Made by a program: the position numbers and the translations under genes. Shown here one piece after another: positions 12,523-24,500 of a stretch of 64,000 nucleotides of DNA. Origin of the DNA: Ailurus styani. Taxonomy: Eukaryota; Chordata; Mammalia; Carnivora; Ailuridae. Below the pieces are notes generated by a model. It made no database searches and was not told where the DNA came from. It saw only the letters and a program-made list of their open reading frames with translations. Each line of letters starts with the position of its first letter. Position 1 is the stretch's first letter. The stretch lies in NCBI GenBank assembly GCA_002007465.1, contig LNAC01000137.1:3189771-3253770 (forward strand). Direction: 5' to 3'.

Positions 12523-15500
12523 GTAAAGCTGTTACCTTTTATTAAAGACTGTATGTTTGCTGTTTTTAATACAATTAATTTGTGGTTCTTTGTGTTTTAG
12601 TAAAATTGGATTTTGTCTTTTTTATTTTAGGATGCCGTATCTAAGTACCAGGAAGTCACAAATAACTTGGAGTTTGCAAAAGAATTACAGAGGAGTTTCA
12701 TGGCATTAAGTCAAGATGTAAGTAAAAAACTATATTTGTTACGAAATATTAAAAATAAGGAAGGCAGAAAATTTTGTTGTTTCTTTGGGTTTTAGTCCTT
12801 GCATTACTGTTGAGAAGCTCTCTGCAAGTTGAGAGGATTGCATTCAGTTATAACTAACATGCTTTCCAGTTCTTTAAAGTTTAATGTAGGGTGCCTGAGT
12901 GGCTTAGTGGGTTAAGCCTCTGCCTTTGACTCAGGTCATGATCTCGGTCCTGAGATCGAGCCCTGCATCGAGCCCTGCATCGGGCTTTCTGCTCCGCAGG
13001 GAGCCAGCTTCCCCCTCTCCCCTGCCTGCCTCTCTGCCTACTCGTGATCTCTCTGTGTCAAATAAATAAATAAAATCTTAAAAAAAAAAAATGTAACACC
13101 TGAAAGAGGCCTGGGAACCAAGGTTTCAGATATGACAAACTTAATATAGTAGTTTCCCTAAAGATCTCATTATTTAAAAAAATTAGTTTATATGTATACA
13201 CACATGCATTCATTTTACATATATTCCTTGTATATATGCACATTTATTTTTCATATATTCCTTTATGCCTAATGACTATCTTACAATTCTATTAACTGTC
13301 AGAACATAGAGTCTTATTTTTATATTTGGTAATCACCGTCTCCATTAGAGATCTTAAGGAATGTGGCAGACTGGGATACATTCTTCTTTTATCAGTTCAT
13401 GATCCACCAAAGTGGTGTGTTTTTCCCAACATCTTTTGATGTGAAAGAAGTCTTTGGGAACAGGACAAAAATGAAATACAAGCAAAGTCCAATAATTTGT
13501 TGAAAGTTGAGACCAGAAAATTCCTATCCTTCTGAATTAGCGTTAGCTTGTTTGGAGAAAGGTTAACAGCATTAAATACAAAGTTGCCTCTCATTTGGTA
13601 AAATGAATAAACAAAACAATTTATTATGTGAGGAGAGACATTGCAGTACAGAGATAAAAAGTTCTGATTCTGGAACCAGACTGTCTGGTTTGAATCCTGA
13701 TTGTGCCACTTTTACTTAATGGTTGTAGGACTTTGAGTTACTGAACTTGTCTGTCCCTATATCATTCAGGGTTTTCCAGAGAAATAGGACCAGTAGTATC
13801 AAAAAGTGAAGCAGGGAGAGGAGAGAGGCTGTCACACTGCTTCAGTTTTCTTTTCTTTTTTCTTTTTTTTTTAAAGATTTTATTTATTTATTTGACAGAG
13901 AGAGGTTACAAGTAGGCAGAGAGAGGCAGGCAGAGAGAGAGAGAGAGGAGGAAGCAGGCTCCCCGCTGAGCAGGGAGCCCGATGCAGGCCTCGATCCCAG
14001 GACCCTGAGATCATGACCTGAGCCGAAGGCAGAGGCTTTAACCCACTGAGCCACCCAGGCGCCCCTGCTTCAGTTTTCTAATCTGTAAAGTGGCGATAAT
14101 GTCCCTACTTCATCACAGGGTTGTGCTTGGAACAGCATCTGAATCATGGCTAATATATTTCAGGCACTTAATATTATATTACTTACTAAATTTGATTAAA
14201 AGTGGAAAATATTAATGATATCCCTCAAAATGGAATTAAGGAAGCTTAATTTACACCAAAATAGGGAATTGTTCCACTTCACCAAGGTCAGACCCTCAGG
14301 CTTAATGAATCCTGGCCAATTTCTTTTTCTGATTTCTTTTTTTTTTTTTTTTAAAGATTTTATTTATTTATTTCACAGCGGGAGAGAGATCACAAGGAGG
14401 CAGAGAGAAAGAGAGAGGGGGAAGCAGGCTCCCTGCCAAGCAGAGAGCCCGATGCGGGCCTCGATCCCAGGACCCTGAGATCATGACCTGGGCGGAAAGC
14501 AGAGGCTTTAACCCACTGAGCCACCCAGGCGCCCTCTTTTTCTGATTTCTTTAAAAAAACATGGATTATAGAAGTAGGATTACTGTACAGTTTAATAATA
14601 GAATCAATCTATTTCTCAGGCTATTAACAGTGTAAAAATGAAAATACTTATATTCTCCTTTGCTTCTATTTTAACACTGATATTTTCAGGAACTTTTCAC
14701 CAGGCATTTAAATTCATTGGCAGTCTTTTTATTGAACCCTGCTCCTTTATTGCACTTTCCCACAATTGTTAAACACCTTTTTGTTTTGCATTCAAGAGTT
14801 CTTGGGGCACCTGGGTGGCTCAGTTGGTTAAGCATCCGCCTTTGGCTTTGGTCATGATCCCGGGGTCCTGGGATCGAATCCCAAGTACAGTTCCTGGCTC
14901 TGCAGGGAGCCTGCTTCTCCCTCTCCCCCCTGCTCATGCTCTCTCGCACTCTCTCTCTCTCAAATTAAAAAAAAAAAAAAAATTTCTTTAACCTAGCTCC
15001 AGTCTACCTTTTTGAGTTTTCATATTCTTTACTTGAACTTCTCATTTTATCCAAAGTGGCAGACTTTTATCTTATTTCTTTTGCTTTCTTGACTTATTTC
15101 ACATTTCTGCCTCTCCTCCTTTAATATTTCTGGCCCCTGGCTGCCTCTGTACCCTAAAATTGCACACATACACCCAGCCCCTGCTGCCCAGTAAGATTGG
15201 AGGCTTATCTATCTTAGTAGTAGATGTCACTTTCTCCTTGAAAGCTTTCTGTACTGCCCTAGCTTAGATTTCATCTCTATGTTCATATGTAGTATTCACT
15301 TGCTACTTACTGGCTAAATATAATCTGCTACCCTCTCTGCTGCCATCATAAATTTGTCTTATTGTAGACTACATTGTTTTCCTAGGTCTCTCTTCACATT
15401 TCTCCCCTTATTATACATTTCTTATGTTTTTATTTGGTTTTCTCTGTCTCAGTTTATCCTAGTGAGGCTTGAGAAAGGGGAGAAGGTGGGAAGTAAAACA

Positions 15501-18500
15501 CTAATGACTCTTGAAAAGAGTGATCTTTTTTAATTTTTTTTTTTTTTTTTTTTAAAGATTTTATTTATTTCACAGAGGGGGAGAGATCACAAGGGGGCAG
15601 AGAGGCAGGCAGAGAGAGAGAGAGAGGGGGAAGCAGGCTCCCCGCTGAGCAGGGAGCCCGATGCGGGCCTCGATCCCAGGACCCTGAGATCATGACCTGA
15701 GCCGAAAGCAGAGGCATTAACCCACTGAGCCACCCAGGCGCCCAAAGAGTGATCTTTTTTAAAAAGTCTGACCTTTCTTTGACCCCAGGCTGACACTATA
15801 CATGAGAAAAGAGAGACCTACTGGGTTTCCCATTACCTTCCCAGGAAAGTTAAAGACTAGCAGAAGGAAAAGAATAGTGGAGAAAAATATATGTGTACTT
15901 AGCATATATCTGTGTTCTACTGCCACCCTCTTTTTGTCTGCCAGCATACCCTTATTCATAAAAATAAGTTTCTTTTTCTTTTCTTAATTTATTATTGTTT
16001 TTAAGTAGGTTCCACATCTAGCATGGGGCTTGAACTCATGACATTGAGATCAAGAGTCGCATGCTTTACTGACTGAGCCAGCTGGGCACGCCATAGTCAC
16101 TATTTTCAACATGTTGGGATAATATAGTACTAACAGTGGATTGTTGGGTGAGGAAGGCAGTGGTGGGTTGTGGCATCCCTTTGTGAGTCGATAGTAGGTA
16201 TTTAAAATGAAAAAATTTGGACCGTTTTTCCATAGAAGAGATGGATATAGGTAAGATTTTTTATTGTTTCTGTGTTTGGGTTTCTTTTTAATTGACTCAG
16301 GGGTTTAATTAGAAATTTTAATTTTTATACTTTTTATTATGAAAAATGGCAAAACTAAAGAAAGGGATGTAATGAATGCCCCTGTATCCACACTCAGCTT
16401 CTACAGTTTTCATCTCATGGGCAGTCCTATTTCATACATACCCACACCTACTTCCTTGTTCCCTATCAGCTAGGTTGTTTTGAAGCAAATCCCAAATATA
16501 TCCTTTACTGGTAACATATCAGTAGTATAATACTTTATAGGGGAGGACGTGTTCTGAATTTCTAACAACTGTTTAAAACAGATGATGTATTAAATATTAA
16601 ACTCTTATTCATAATTTGGGAATCATCATTTTGTATGTCAGGATCACATACTCAATGAGTAGGTCTTATTTATATTGCCCTGAAATTGGTTGAACTGAAT
16701 TAGGGATTTTGTGAAATTAATTTCAATGTTTTACGCTTACATTTTTAACGCAGATTCAGAAAACAATAAAGAAGACAGCACGTCGGGAGCAGCTTATGAG
16801 AGAAGAAGCGGAACAAAAACGTTTAAAAACTGTACTTGAGCTCCAGTATGTTTTGGACAAATTAGGAGATGATGAGGTGAGAACTGACCTGAAGCAAGGT
16901 TTGAATGGAGTGCCAATATTGTCTGAAGAGGAATTGTCATTGTTGGATGAATTCTACAAATTAGCAGACCCTGAACGGGACATGAGCTTGAGGTATAGTT
17001 GTTATTTGATAGTAGAAACTTGTAAATGTTGACTTGACAACTAAAAAGTAATTAATTAGTTTTTAAATTATTATTATTATAAGGTTGAATGAGCAGTATG
17101 AACATGCTTCGATTCACCTATGGGACTTGCTGGAAGGGAAGGAAAAATCTGTATGTGGAACAACCTGTGAGTATTATCATAATTTTTTATTTTGTTACTA
17201 AGAATCTTTAAAAAGTAGTTTTCTGTTTAAAAGTAATGTTAATTGAAGAAATTTCAGAACTGTGTAAATAACATTCATCTACTGTTTACTTTTGGTTTAT
17301 TTCCTTTTTTTTTTCTTTTTGCTGTGTGTGTGTGTCTAAGTCACAGACACCAATCATAAATCTGTAGAGATGGGAATCCTAACTTAACATGGTTTTGTTT
17401 ATAACTTACTTTGCTTGAAGTTAGATTGACACCAAATAAATTTTTCGGAGTTGTTGGTATTAGGGACTGGTTTTTTCCCTTACTGGTGAAATTTTGTAAA
17501 GAATACTTACCTGTACCTCATACATTTTACTCATGGTCTTTGCCTTCGTTTTTCTTTAGTTTTTTTTTAGACTTCTGCTAATTTGAGGATGTTAATATTT
17601 TTGTATTTTTTTTAAACCTTAACCTCAAGTGTATAGTGCATATTGATTTTATTTTTTTTATTTTTTTTATTTTTTATTTTTTTAAAGATTTTATTTATTT
17701 ATTTGACACAGAGAGAGAGAGATCACAAGTAGGCAGAGAGGCAGGCAGAGAGACAAGGAGAGGAGGAAGCAGGCTCCCTGCTGAGCAGGGAGCCCGATGC
17801 GGGCCTCGATCCCAGGACGCTGAGATCATGACCTGAGCCGAAAGCAGAGGCTTTAACCCACTGAGCCACCCAGGCGCCCGTGCATATTGATTTTAAAGAA
17901 AATAAAGGGATATTTAAGCTTTACTACCTCAGTAAATTAGGAATTTTAGGTTTATTTCCTTAGTAAATAAGGGAATTGGTTCTTATCTTTGCTATTTATA
18001 AAGTTGATTTAGGGAAGTAGATTTGGAACATAAGATCAGTGTATCCGTGTTTATACCTTATTTTTAGCTATTTGGTGGAAAATTGGATAAAAAGCTTTAA
18101 TTGGCAAAACTGTATGATGTAATTTGGAGTGTATTTGCTTTAAGGAAATGGGTAAATCAAATACAAGGAACCAACCTTTTTGTATCTTTTCATGTAAGAA
18201 ATAATTTTCTTGGTTTGTTAACTTGCGTTATTTACTATATTTCTTTGTAAAAAATCATATTTGCCTCTTAATTTTAGTTCTGCATCAAATATATACTGAA
18301 TTTATCATTTGAAGTTCAAATAGAAAGTAATCTATGTGTGTGTATAATAAACTTGTTAGCTTAAAAAAGTAGTTTTAGGTCTAGCCTGATCAAATTTTCA
18401 TGAACATAATAACTGAGGAGTAACAAGGGTTAAATATCTAAGCTTATAGCTTACTTTGGTGTTATTTTCTACTTAGTCTTGTTCATCTTAAGAATGTAAC

Positions 18501-21500
18501 ATCTATATTGCTAATGAAAAGTTACTAGTGAACTCAAATTGGTGTTTTTATGTGCATTTTTCATACATAAAGTTTTTTTTTTAAACAAGCAGTTCTTAGT
18601 TACGAGCCTCTGATGCAGAGGAAGGGAAATATGAAATGTTCATTCAAAAAGTTGTTAGTTTTATTGTTAACAGGATTAACTATATTTTGATACTGTCCTT
18701 GAAGTTTTATTTTTCTGTAAAGTGACCTATTAGGGAATAGATACATTCTACATGCATAGGTACATTCTTCTACGTGTACTATATAAGGCCAAGAAATTGA
18801 GATTAATTCTTGACACAAACCTTCTCCTGCTGCCCTGCCCTCTTATATCCAGGTGTACCAAATTTTGACAGCTTTCCCTTTTAAATATCTTTTGAATCTA
18901 TCTACTTCTTTTTCTCTTCCACTTTTCTGTTTCTTTTCTAATGCAGTCTCTTAACTGAATCCACCCTCCCTATCCTTCTTTAAATTCTTTTAATGGCTTT
19001 CTTGAATTATATTTTACATACAGTTGTCTTTAAGTTAAAGACCTTGCATGTTCTGGCCCTTACCAGACTCGTCTTTATGTTTTTTCTTACTCCCTATGGC
19101 TCAAGCCACAGCACGTGCTTTCATTTTCTTGTATTTGGCACCCTTTCCCTTTATACAGGGCTTTGTAAATGCTGTTGTTTCTGCCTTGAAACACTTCCCC
19201 TCCTTTCTACTACTCCTCTTCCAGAGCTGTGCTCTTGCAGCACTTACACGTGAGGAAAGCCTCTTGAGTTTCTTCCTGCCTGGGTCCAATTCATTGTACC
19301 TCTGTGTAGTACTTTTCACAGATGTGATTTTACTGTTTTTGTATCTGATTACTCTTTTCTATTGCACTATAAACTTAGGGCAGATACTGTATCTTTTACA
19401 AATCTTGTTGTAGCCCCATTGCCTACCGTATTGCCTAACGTATAGGTAGGTGTTAAATACATCCTAAATGAATAAGTGATAACTGTCCACTTTTTGTTTT
19501 GAACTAATTTTCTTTAAGTGTATAAAGTTTAATACTAATAGGTTCTTGTTCTCTGTCATTCCATAATTTCTGTTGTTGGTGTACGTTAATGTTTTTATAT
19601 GTATGTTTCAGGTAACAGTTGATAAGTTTTTTTTCTTATAGCACTATTTTATAGCATGTTAAATTTTACTCAGGTTAGGCATCCTGAGATGGTCTAACAT
19701 TATAATTCATATTCAATTTTTAGATAAAGCTCTAAAGGAAATTGTTGAGCGTGTTTTCCAGTCAAACTACTTCGACAGCACTCACAACCACCAGAATGGG
19801 CTGTGTGAGGAAGAAGAGGCAGCCTCAGCACCTACAGTTGAAGACCAGGTAGCTGAAACTGGTAAGTACTTCGGTGGATATGAGCTTTAGTTTATAGTCC
19901 TGGTTTTACTTTTGCTACAATACAAGTTCAAGCCATACATTTACTTAGTTACATAAGCACATTGAGGTTTTTTTAATGAAACTTTAAGCATGACAAAATG
20001 TTAAAACAATGTGTATTAAGAGTTATTCCGGAGGTATTAAATATGTCATTTAGGGGCACCTGGGTGGCTCAGTCTGTTGAGCGTCCCACTCTTGATTGCG
20101 GCTCAGGTCATGATCTCAGGGTCGTGAGATAGAGCCCTGCATCTGGCTCCANTCCCCCCCCCCCCCCCAAATACTGGTCAGTTACTTAATGGTTCAAATG
20201 TTCAGTTGGATCACTATTACAAACTGATACTTTTTTGTTGCAATGTTGCTGGGCTGGAATATAGATGAGGGGAAATGTTGTAGGGCTTTTTAAGTACATT
20301 GTGGCTGACATGCCCAGTTGTATCGTTGTTTACCATGCTAGTGTATGAAGCGTGTGTATGTTTTAAATGTTGGGGTGATAATAACGCTGTAATCTTTAAG
20401 TGTAACTATCTCAATAGCAAGGGATTTTTTCCAATTAACTTTAACGCCTGGCATAAACTAATAAGTAGGCAAGCACTCACTAGAGTACTTTTATGATAAC
20501 TTAAGTTGATAAAATTCTGAGTACCATTGGAGGCACTGTCAGAGCATAAATTTTGTAGTGGCTAAAAAGCATGGATTCTTGAATCACATTGCCTGGATTG
20601 AAATCTTGGCTTTGACACTCATTAGCTATGTAACTTTGGGCAAGTGACTGAATTTCTCTATACCTCAGGTTCTCTGTTTAGAAAGTAGTATGTGAAGTAT
20701 GTTTCTGGTATCTGGCACATAGTAGGCGCTTCATACAAGTGTTTAGCTATTAGGTTGAAATTACAAGGGAAGATGGCACATTGGTGGAATTTATGGTTGC
20801 AGATCAACATAGGAAAGTCTTCTACCCACCTTTAACTGCTTTCACCGAGTGATTAAAATAGAGAAGATTTTAATCTGTATGCTGCTTTATAATATTACTT
20901 CTAAGGCTAGAGAGAGAAGTTTTAACTTAGCTCTTTATTGGCATTATACCTAATCCAGAATAACTACTCTTGAACCTAATTCATTCTGGAGTAAATGGTA
21001 AAGAAAACTCTTTCTAAATACATTATTGTAAGAATGATTAAAATACAGAAACTTACTGCTAGCTATAACTTCGTTAGTAAGTTCTGGCTCTTTGATGATA
21101 AACTGCTAACTTATTTGGAATTTAAAATGACTGTTAATTAAAAAAAATTTTCTTACTCTTCATTTATATCATCTTTTAACCTCTTAGAACCTGAGCCAGC
21201 AGAAGAATACACTGAACAAAGTGAAGTTGAATCAACAGAGGTATGATTTTTATTTAATGCTAGCTTTCTTTTTCTGCCTTTCAAGCAGAATTCTCAAACA
21301 TTTACTTTGCTTTGCAGTATGTAAATAGACAATTTATGGCAGAAACACAGTTCAGCAGTGGTGAAAAGGAGCAGGTAGATGAGTGGACAGTCGAAACAGT
21401 TGAGGTAAGAGTTCTCTCGGGTGCAAGGTTGTTGTCTTTTGTTTTTATTAGTAATTTTTATCTCCTAAGAACAAATTAGGATTGTTAAGTCTTTTGCATT

Positions 21501-24500
21501 TTTAGTACATTTATTATCATAACAAACTTATTAAACATAACAAGATCATTATGTTTAAAAGATTATTTATACGTGTGGATGTTTAGTAGAATCTCTAGCT
21601 GATCGGACTATAGAAAATATAAAGGTATTTGTGTGTAACTTAGGGTTATTAAAGTACATGATTTGTGTGTCGATACCAGGTTGCTCTATAAAAATCTGGG
21701 CACCCACATGGATAGTCTTCAGAAAAGGCCCACCTTCCAGGGGAATATGTTGGAGTGTCATCTTACACTCCTTCTCCCTAATGTTCTAGACTAATCTAGT
21801 GTTTCTTTTTCTTTTTTCTTTTTTTTTTTTTTTAAGATTTTATTTATTCATTTGACACAGAGAGAGAGATCACAAGTAGGCAGAAAGGCAGGAGAGAGAG
21901 AGGAGAGAGGAGGAAGCAGGCTCCCCGCTGAGCAGAGAGCCCGATGCGGGCCTCGATCCCAGGACCCTGGGATCATGACCTGAGCCGAAGGCAGCGGCTT
22001 TAACCCACTGAGCCACCCAGGCGCCCTCTTTTTTTTTTTTTTAAGATTTTTATTTACTTGACAGAGACCACAAGTAGGCAGAGAGTCAGGCAGAGAGAGA
22101 GGGGGAAGCAGGCTCTTCGCTCAGCAGAGAGCCCGACGCGGGGCTTGATCCCAGGACCCTGAGATCATGACCCGAGCTGAAGGCAGAGGCTTAACCCACT
22201 GAGCCACCCAGGCACCGCTTCTCTAGTGTTTCTTAATTCTGTTCTGTTCCTCAATTGACATTACCTTTCTTTAGGTCCTCATGTTTAGTTCAGGTGCTCC
22301 CTTCATATTTTTCTTTTCTGACTGCCCCAGGCCATCCTATTCATTTTTATAGGTCAATTATTAGAAAAGTTAGTATTAATTAACTTTTACTTGAAACTTT
22401 TGATGGTGCTGTGTTACCTATAAGATAAAATCAAAATGCCTTACCAAGTTGGTCCTTGCCATCCTTTCCATCTTCTTTTTGGTTACTTCTTTTATATATC
22501 TAAAGTACAGAAAAAATCGCTTTCAGAAAGCTGTGAATAATATGCTTTTCTCTTTAATATTATTATTCCATCAAGATCATTCTTCAAAGAGAATGTAATT
22601 GTACTAGTACCTACTAGTACTAGTATTAGTAATTGTACTAGTACCTTCAGCTCTTTATTGATATGCCAAAATGCACTATTGATAGATTGAGTAAAGAATT
22701 TGCCCTGTACTCTAGAAAGTTACCTAGTTTGGATGAAAACTGTGTCCCATGAAGCCCTAGCAAGACAGTATGTATTTGCTGAATTATGCAAGGCAGTTCA
22801 GAACTATTAGAGGAGGGTTAGAAGAACAATAGATCTACGAGATCTGTGGAATGGTGATTTATATAAGAGGTAGGCAAACCTCCTGGGCCTTGACTAAGTA
22901 GATTTGGTAGTTTTTAGGGGAGTGAGGTAATAGGTATGTATTAGCATGGATATAGGAGTGGAAATACAAATTATTAGCATATTTTATTGAACATGAGGGA
23001 TGAAAAGTATGTATTGGCATAGTAGGAAAGTTTGGGAAGGAACAGGGTTTAGTAGAACTTTTTGCTTTTTATTGGGAGAGAAAAATATATTATCTTACTT
23101 AGTAATGTTCCAGTGTGGTTTGTTCTTAAGTACTTAGAAGGTAGGGCCTTTCTAAAGGCTATCCAGATGGAATTCTGAGGAATTTTTTGAGCTGTAGATG
23201 TAGATGTAGGTGACACATCAGTTGGTCTTCATAACAATTTAGGTAGTGATTATTATCTCACTATTGCTTATAAGAGAAATAAGGTTATGATTTATCCAGG
23301 CTCACCAGGTATGACTTGCCCAGGATTAAAAGCCAGACAGAACATAAATTTGATATAATAAAAATAAGTGAGATTTCCCAGAAGAGCAGGGAATTAATTA
23401 CTAAATAATAATCAGGAGAAATTATTAGAGCTAGAAAAAAGGTAGGTACAGTGAGCTTTGGCTTTTGTAGCAAGTTATGTAAGGTGATAGGGCTTCATCC
23501 TATGGTACATCCTGGAGAGAATGAAATGGTAGGAACTCAAAGTTTGATGATGATAACAAGTTTTCTTGAGTGCTGACTCAGTCAGGTATTGAGGTAAATT
23601 ACAGATTTAATTACTGTAGAAGGCATAGCAGTTTTAAGCACAGTACATTCTTTTAGGAAGCAAGCATGGGTAATCTTTGAAAGCAGGTTATAAAGTAAAT
23701 CTGAAATGCTGTGTAGTCATCCTGTGGAATTGAGAACACTGTAGAAGTGATAGCACTGAATGTTAAATTTGTAACTAAGGTCAGTTTGAGTAACCACATT
23801 AAAGCCTGTTATTTTGTTTATAGTATAGTGCTGTATATAGTTTGGGGACCTGTCACGATGGTAATGAATGGAGATCTTGTATGCTCCCAATCTGCATCTC
23901 TCCCCTCATTTTCCCCTTTAGGTGGTAAATTCACTCCAGCAGCAACCTCAGGCTGCATCTCCTTCAGTACCAGAGCCCCACTCTTTGACTCCAGTGGCTC
24001 AGGCAGATCCCCTTGTGAGAAGACAACGAGTCCAGGACCTTATGGCGCAAATGCAGGGGCCCTATAATTTCATACAGGTAGGTGCAGTTGAGTCAAACAC
24101 TAACCGAAAGTTTTTAAGTGTTTACATTATTTAGCTTAATTCCATTATATCCTGACTTACAGGATTCAATGCTGGATTTTGAAAACCAGACACTTGATCC
24201 TGCCATTGTATCTGCACAGCCCATGAATCCAACACAAAATATGGACATGCCCCAGCTGGTTTGCCCTCCGGGTTAGTAATGGTGTATTCTTATGTGGGAA
24301 ATATAGGGCCAGTGCTTTCAGGTTTTGTAAAGTATGTGAAAATTATTTCCTTTTAATGTTTGCTTAACTTTTGGATCTTGTGTCTTTTAATTTGGTAAGA
24401 AATATTACTGTTTTTCCCTGTAGTTTAGTTCTGTTGCTTTTTTAAACCTTTTATTGTCATACATAAACTTAAGTACGTGCAAATGCAGTTTGATAAGTTT

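Larger units (their letters stand above)
12718..16753 (+). other. CAPRIN1: CAPRIN1 intron 4
   Basis: Four kilobases containing six CAN-SINEs in both orientations, a MIR split by one of them, an L1-like antisense 3' fragment near 16310-16530 and unique AT-rich sequence. Ends in taacgcag before 16754. No exon-like sequence recognised. Confidence 0.85.
17167..19723 (+). other. CAPRIN1: CAPRIN1 intron 6
   Basis: Contains one CAN-SINE (17652-17879) and an L2 3' end (18840-19470). The rest is AT-rich sequence with no recognisable gene. The 121-aa open frame at 19048-19413 lies in the L2 fragment. Confidence 0.8.
19862..21187 (+). other. CAPRIN1: CAPRIN1 intron 7
   Basis: Holds a truncated CAN-SINE ending in poly-C with an unresolved base (20053-20168) and a MIR (20536-20760). 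The remainder is AT-rich and unrecognised. Confidence 0.8.
21405..23921 (+). other. CAPRIN1: CAPRIN1 intron 9
   Basis: Contains a tandem pair of antisense CAN-SINEs (21808-22219) and a short TACTAG-rich direct repeat (22595-22646). The rest (22650-23900) is unrecognised intron sequence with no coding signal. Confidence 0.8.

Noticed and set aside
19048..19413. 121-aa hydrophobic frame resembling a membrane protein
   Set aside because: Falls in a T-rich L2 3' end inside CAPRIN1 intron 6; hydrophobicity follows from base composition.
23530..23600. tgatgat...ctga pattern considered as a box C/D snoRNA
   Set aside because: Boxes are only about 30 bases apart with no terminal stem or guide layout. 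A wider look through introns found no convincing snoRNA.
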